Positions 60,701 through 64,000 of a stretch of 64,000 nucleotides of DNA are shown piece by piece. Position 1 is the stretch's first letter. Each line of letters begins with the position of its first letter. The stretch comes from Drosophila pseudoobscura. Taxonomy: Eukaryota; Arthropoda; Insecta; Diptera; Drosophilidae. Location of the stretch: NCBI RefSeq assembly GCF_009870125.1, contig NC_046681.1:22767001-22831000 (forward strand), read 5' to 3'. Below the pieces are notes generated by a model. That model had not been told where the DNA came from. It made no database searches and saw only the letters and a list, made by a program, of their open reading frames with translations. A program made the translations under genes and the position numbers.

Positions 60701-63640
60701 AAGCCCCGGCATACAATAATGCATGAAAAATTGAGCATGTCATTGACGTTGTGTGGAATTGTTATATGTGCTCTGCGCCGATGGCGGCCTCTCGTCGCCT
60801 GTTTACAGTCTAGGCACGTACCATAATGGGGACCTCGGGGCTATATGTACAATATATGCAACATTAAGAGGAGGTCTTGACTTTGGCAACGGCTAGGGTA
60901 AACTTTTTAATCGGCCCGGCTTTACAGTGTGCCGTGGCCCCCCCTCTCTTTTTGGGGCATGGCTTTGTGCTGGTGTTTGCCCCAAACCACACACAAATTG
61001 ACGGTTTATGTTAATGCCATTAATTAATAAATGAAATATGACATTGGCAGTGCTGTTGAACTTGTTTATTAAATTTTAGCACGTAATAAATGGAAACTTC
61101 ACTGTGGCCACTGCCAAATCCTTTGTCCTCTGTCCCCTGTCCTCTGTCCCCTGTCCCTTTTGTCATTGTTTTCGGGTTAAAATGTTCAGCCTGGGGCTGT
61201 CATTTATTGCAAAGACCCTAATTGAATGGAATTGAATGTAGTCCGTGTTAAGTTTCCATTTAGGTGTTTCCTTTATTAACATTTATCACACTAAACTACT
61301 AATGATAAAGAGTTACAAAGTTTTGGAGTTTCTTGTTTAGGTTCGCTCCGAAAAATTCCCATATCTAAATCTCGGCACAGATAAAAATTGTTTTAGCTAC
61401 AAGTTGTACCTTAAAATTGGTTAGTTCTTCATTTTCATTTTTTGACAATTGTTTTTTTTTCTTTTGTTTTTGGTTTACTTTTTATTGGCACATAGATATG
61501 CTATTTAGTGTATGTTTATTTGATGCAAATTTTCATTCGTTTTATTCGAACACAAAATGGCGAACATTTATGTGGTTTTTCTTAGTGGAAAATTTATATC
61601 TAATTTATTTTAATGACCTTGAAAGAGTGAACAAATTTTGTGGTAGGATCTTAGTTTGCTTCGTAATATATGTATGCTAATGTTTTATCTTTTATTGCAT
61701 TTCCTGGCAGTTTATTTTGTTTCATTTTCACGATTTTTGTGGGCCAAATGGTGTGTTGAGGCATACATTTTTCTTGGGTTTTCCAATTCGTGGTAAACAT
61801 TTTATGGGCAAATATTCTGCTCACATTCATCTAAAATTTTTATGCATTTTATTCTCTCAATTTCGTTTGGTTTTTCAATGACTTTTTGGATTAGGCATTC
61901 GCTGAACATATTGTACGAAATGTTCTTGGCCTTTTTGCATTAGATTTGTATCTTTTATTTGTTGTTGTTACCATTTTTATTGCAAAAACAACAATGTATT
62001 GACACTTGTACGCTGTTTTCCTTTCATATTTTGTTTATTTGCCATTTCATTAAGCTTTTCAAATATTTTATAAAATATTCTGTTTATTCAAGCTGCTGTT
62101 AAACGATGCGTTTTTGTACTGCCTGTCGTCTTTTCGCATCGAGAGCGTATTCGCAGCGGGTTAACATGTAAATCCCGCCGGTTTTTGTTGTCACACAGCA
62201 TGACATAGTGGGTACCCCTGCACGAAAATTTCCTGAATAATAACAAAAGAGTCACGAGAATGGCTTCAATTTGACGATGGGAATTTCGATAGAATCGGTC
62301 GGCATAAAACGCACCGTGAAACAACAGCTCTGCCTTTTGCCATTTGCCCTTTGGTCTTTTTAGTTAAATGATTCATGCTATCGTTTTACTGGTGCACGAA
62401 ACCTTTGTATTTATAGAATATTTTCCTTTTTTTCCAACTAATTATTATATGTACACCTATGCAGCTCTGTTTCTGTTTCTGTTCTGTTCAGAGTTCTATT
62501 TAGTTAGCGCTGAACTTTTTTAATGAATTCTAAATGGCTTACCAATTGGCTCTCTCATTTTTGACTACTGTTCATACAATTCATGGCCAATATTGTCGGC
62601 CATTGTTTTTTGTAATTTATGGTGGATTACCGCACTGCTCCTGTGATAATTTGCAGCTTCAATTAATTATGGTTATCATAATGGTAATCATTATTATTTC
62701 ATATGCCTCGTTTCGGTTCATTTCGGTTCGTTTCGTTTCGGTTCGGAAAATAAGGCTCATTTCACTCACTCAATCAGCGTCCGTGGCAAAAGTAATTTTC
62801 ATTTCTCTGTCGCCGTGTACGATGTTGCACGCATCTTAATTATGCAATATACATGTATATATTATTGAAAAATAAAGTACTTTTGAGCTGACACGACAAA
62901 CTCGGCAATCAGCACACGGCACTCGGCACTCGGCACTCGGCACTTGGCACTGGATCTGGTCTCTGGATCTCTGGGTCTCTCCGGGTCCCGCCTCAGGGGA
63001 GACATCGGTAATGGGTCTCTTTTTTCGTAGTATGTATATATAGATTGGTAATCGGTATTCGGTGGTTAAATTGTATGCACGTTTATAAAATGGACCATTT
63101 AAGAAGTTTCTTTATTTTTTTTGCGTTCGATTCGATTCGTTTCGATTCCCCATTTGAAGTGCCTCATAAATATTTATGTTCTTGCCATAATTTGAATACT
63201 TGTTGTTTTTTGTTTTGTTTTTGTTTTCCGTTTATTCTTGCTGCTTGAGACACCCGATAAAGCTTTTCCGTCTGTCTGTAATCTCTATAATATATTCATA
63301 TGCTAATGAGTAAAAATTTTCATCCTAGTTTAATGAATGTGTGTCTTGTGTGTGGGTTTTATATGGGATTTATATATATATATGGAAAATTCATTGAGTT
63401 GCTTTTCTTTGTTTAAGGTGTGTGTGAGGGCGGGAGGGGGGCAGTGGGTTCTTCCACATTCCCCTTTGAGCTCCCAGCTGGAGAGGAGTATTAGTTTACA
63501 TTTCTAATAGAGCTACATACGACAAAAGACTAGAAGAGATCTGACAAATTCTGAATTCGATTCACGTAACATGTATGTGGTGTCTGGGTTGGACTATAAT
63601 ACCAAAAAATAAGTTTTATGGGACCCAATTGGGTAGCATC
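57790..63640. other. Upstream/intergenic DNA between the PDZ-PH-PH gene and the right-edge gene
   Basis: No coding exon is supported. It contains a CA tract at about 57.87-57.90 kb and a CG- and CAG-rich interval at 58.6-59.1 kb, a plausible promoter for the PDZ-PH-PH gene. C-rich runs lie at 59.21-59.25 kb, CCTCTGTCCCCTGT minisatellite sequence at about 61.13-61.16 kb, TTTCGGTTCG repeats at about 62.71-62.75 kb and GGCACTC repeats at about 62.91-62.95 kb. The part nearest 63.6 kb is probably 3' UTR of the right-edge gene. Confidence 0.4.
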
Positions 63641-64000
63641 CTACACCGAGGTGGTGATTTGCTCCACAAACTGCACGGTTCCGGGTCGACAAAGGGACTG
63701 GGAACGCTTCAGACGGCATTGTGGATTGTTTCGCAACGTCTGGCATCCTCCTCCGCCAGCTCCGGCACTGGCTCCGCCACCCGCTCCTTGGCTATGACGA
63801 TGTGGCGTTCTCTGAAGCGAGGCATAGGCATGCGGCACGTATATGAACTCACGGGTGGGACCTGGACCCGAACCTGATCCAGTGGCCGCCTGGCCATGCC
63901 GGCAGTTACACTGCTGCGACATGGTCGATAGACCCTCTGGAACACTGCGGCTGCGAGTGGAGTTCGCTCCAGCCATGTGTCCTCCTCCATAGGTGGTGGC
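63641..64000 (-). CDS. C-terminal coding segment of an unidentified gene (partial, runs off the right edge)
   Basis: One frame is open from the window edge to a TAG at 63641-63643, giving 119 residues. It reads TYGGGHMAGANSTRSRSVPE, then STMSQQCNCRHGQ, a Gly/Ser-rich stretch, EFIYVPHAYASLQRTPHRH, another Gly/Ala-rich stretch, QCRLKRSQSLCRPGTVQFVE and finally QITTSV. The end T-S-V fits a class I PDZ ligand (S/T-x-hydrophobic), as in cytoplasmic tails of receptors and adhesion molecules. The composition suits a disordered cytoplasmic tail. An overlapping frame, EEDTWLERTPL onward, is open too but reads less like protein. I cannot name the gene; Muller-B cell-surface genes such as turtle are only guesses. 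Confidence 0.55.
   Translation of the reverse strand, partial: ATTYGGGHMAGANSTRSRSVPEGLSTMSQQCNCRHGQAATGSGSGPGPTREFIYVPHAYASLQRTPHRHSQGAGGGASAGAGGGGCQTLRNNPQCRLKRSQSLCRPGTVQFVEQITTSV

Noticed and set aside
1..64000. CRISPR arrays, rRNA genes, prokaryotic operons
   Set aside because: No spaced identical repeats of CRISPR type, no rRNA sequence, and gene structure is eukaryotic throughout.

Overview
The window is Drosophila-type nuclear DNA. Genes have short introns (about 56-66 nt) with GT..AG borders, AT-rich or CT/GA/CA-rich non-coding DNA, and recognisable fly genes. Two genes are identified with confidence, bark beetle/anakonda and the odd-skipped family gene bowl; from general knowledge both sit on Muller element B (2L of D. 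melanogaster). A dispersed repeat at 28.6-28.87 kb resembles the DINE-1-like element as I remember it from the obscura group (D. pseudoobscura and relatives), so an obscura-group fly is my best guess. This was read by eye and no database search was run.

Layout: (1) 0.77-2.35 kb, minus: 3' coding exons of an unrecognised low-complexity protein whose 5' end is not found. (2) 8.98-21.3 kb, minus: bark, 11 coding exons, about 3146 residues, a tricellular-junction transmembrane protein. (3) 27.1-28.3 kb, minus: a divergent F-box protein, next to a DINE-1-like repeat and a 104-codon ORF. (4) 30.7-34.1 kb, minus: bowl, two coding exons, about 756 residues, five C2H2 fingers and a C-terminal eh1-like motif. 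(5) 38.46-39.30 kb, plus: a three-exon paralogue of proteasome subunit alpha7, very likely nested in or beside the 5' non-coding part of bowl. (6) 48.07-57.79 kb, minus: an 18-exon gene for a protein of about 2012 residues ending PDZ-PH-PH. (7) 63.64-64.0 kb, minus: last coding segment of a gene running off the right edge and ending in a PDZ-ligand-like tail. The remaining DNA is non-coding, with simple repeats, one decayed tandem array (34.4-35.3 kb) and some core-promoter-like motifs.

The genes are independent loci, not an operon. The least expected item is the proteasome alpha7-like gene, since D. melanogaster has germline copies of several proteasome subunits but, as far as I know, none of alpha7. 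All exon models are hand-derived: phases were checked to close across every junction, but no transcript evidence was available.
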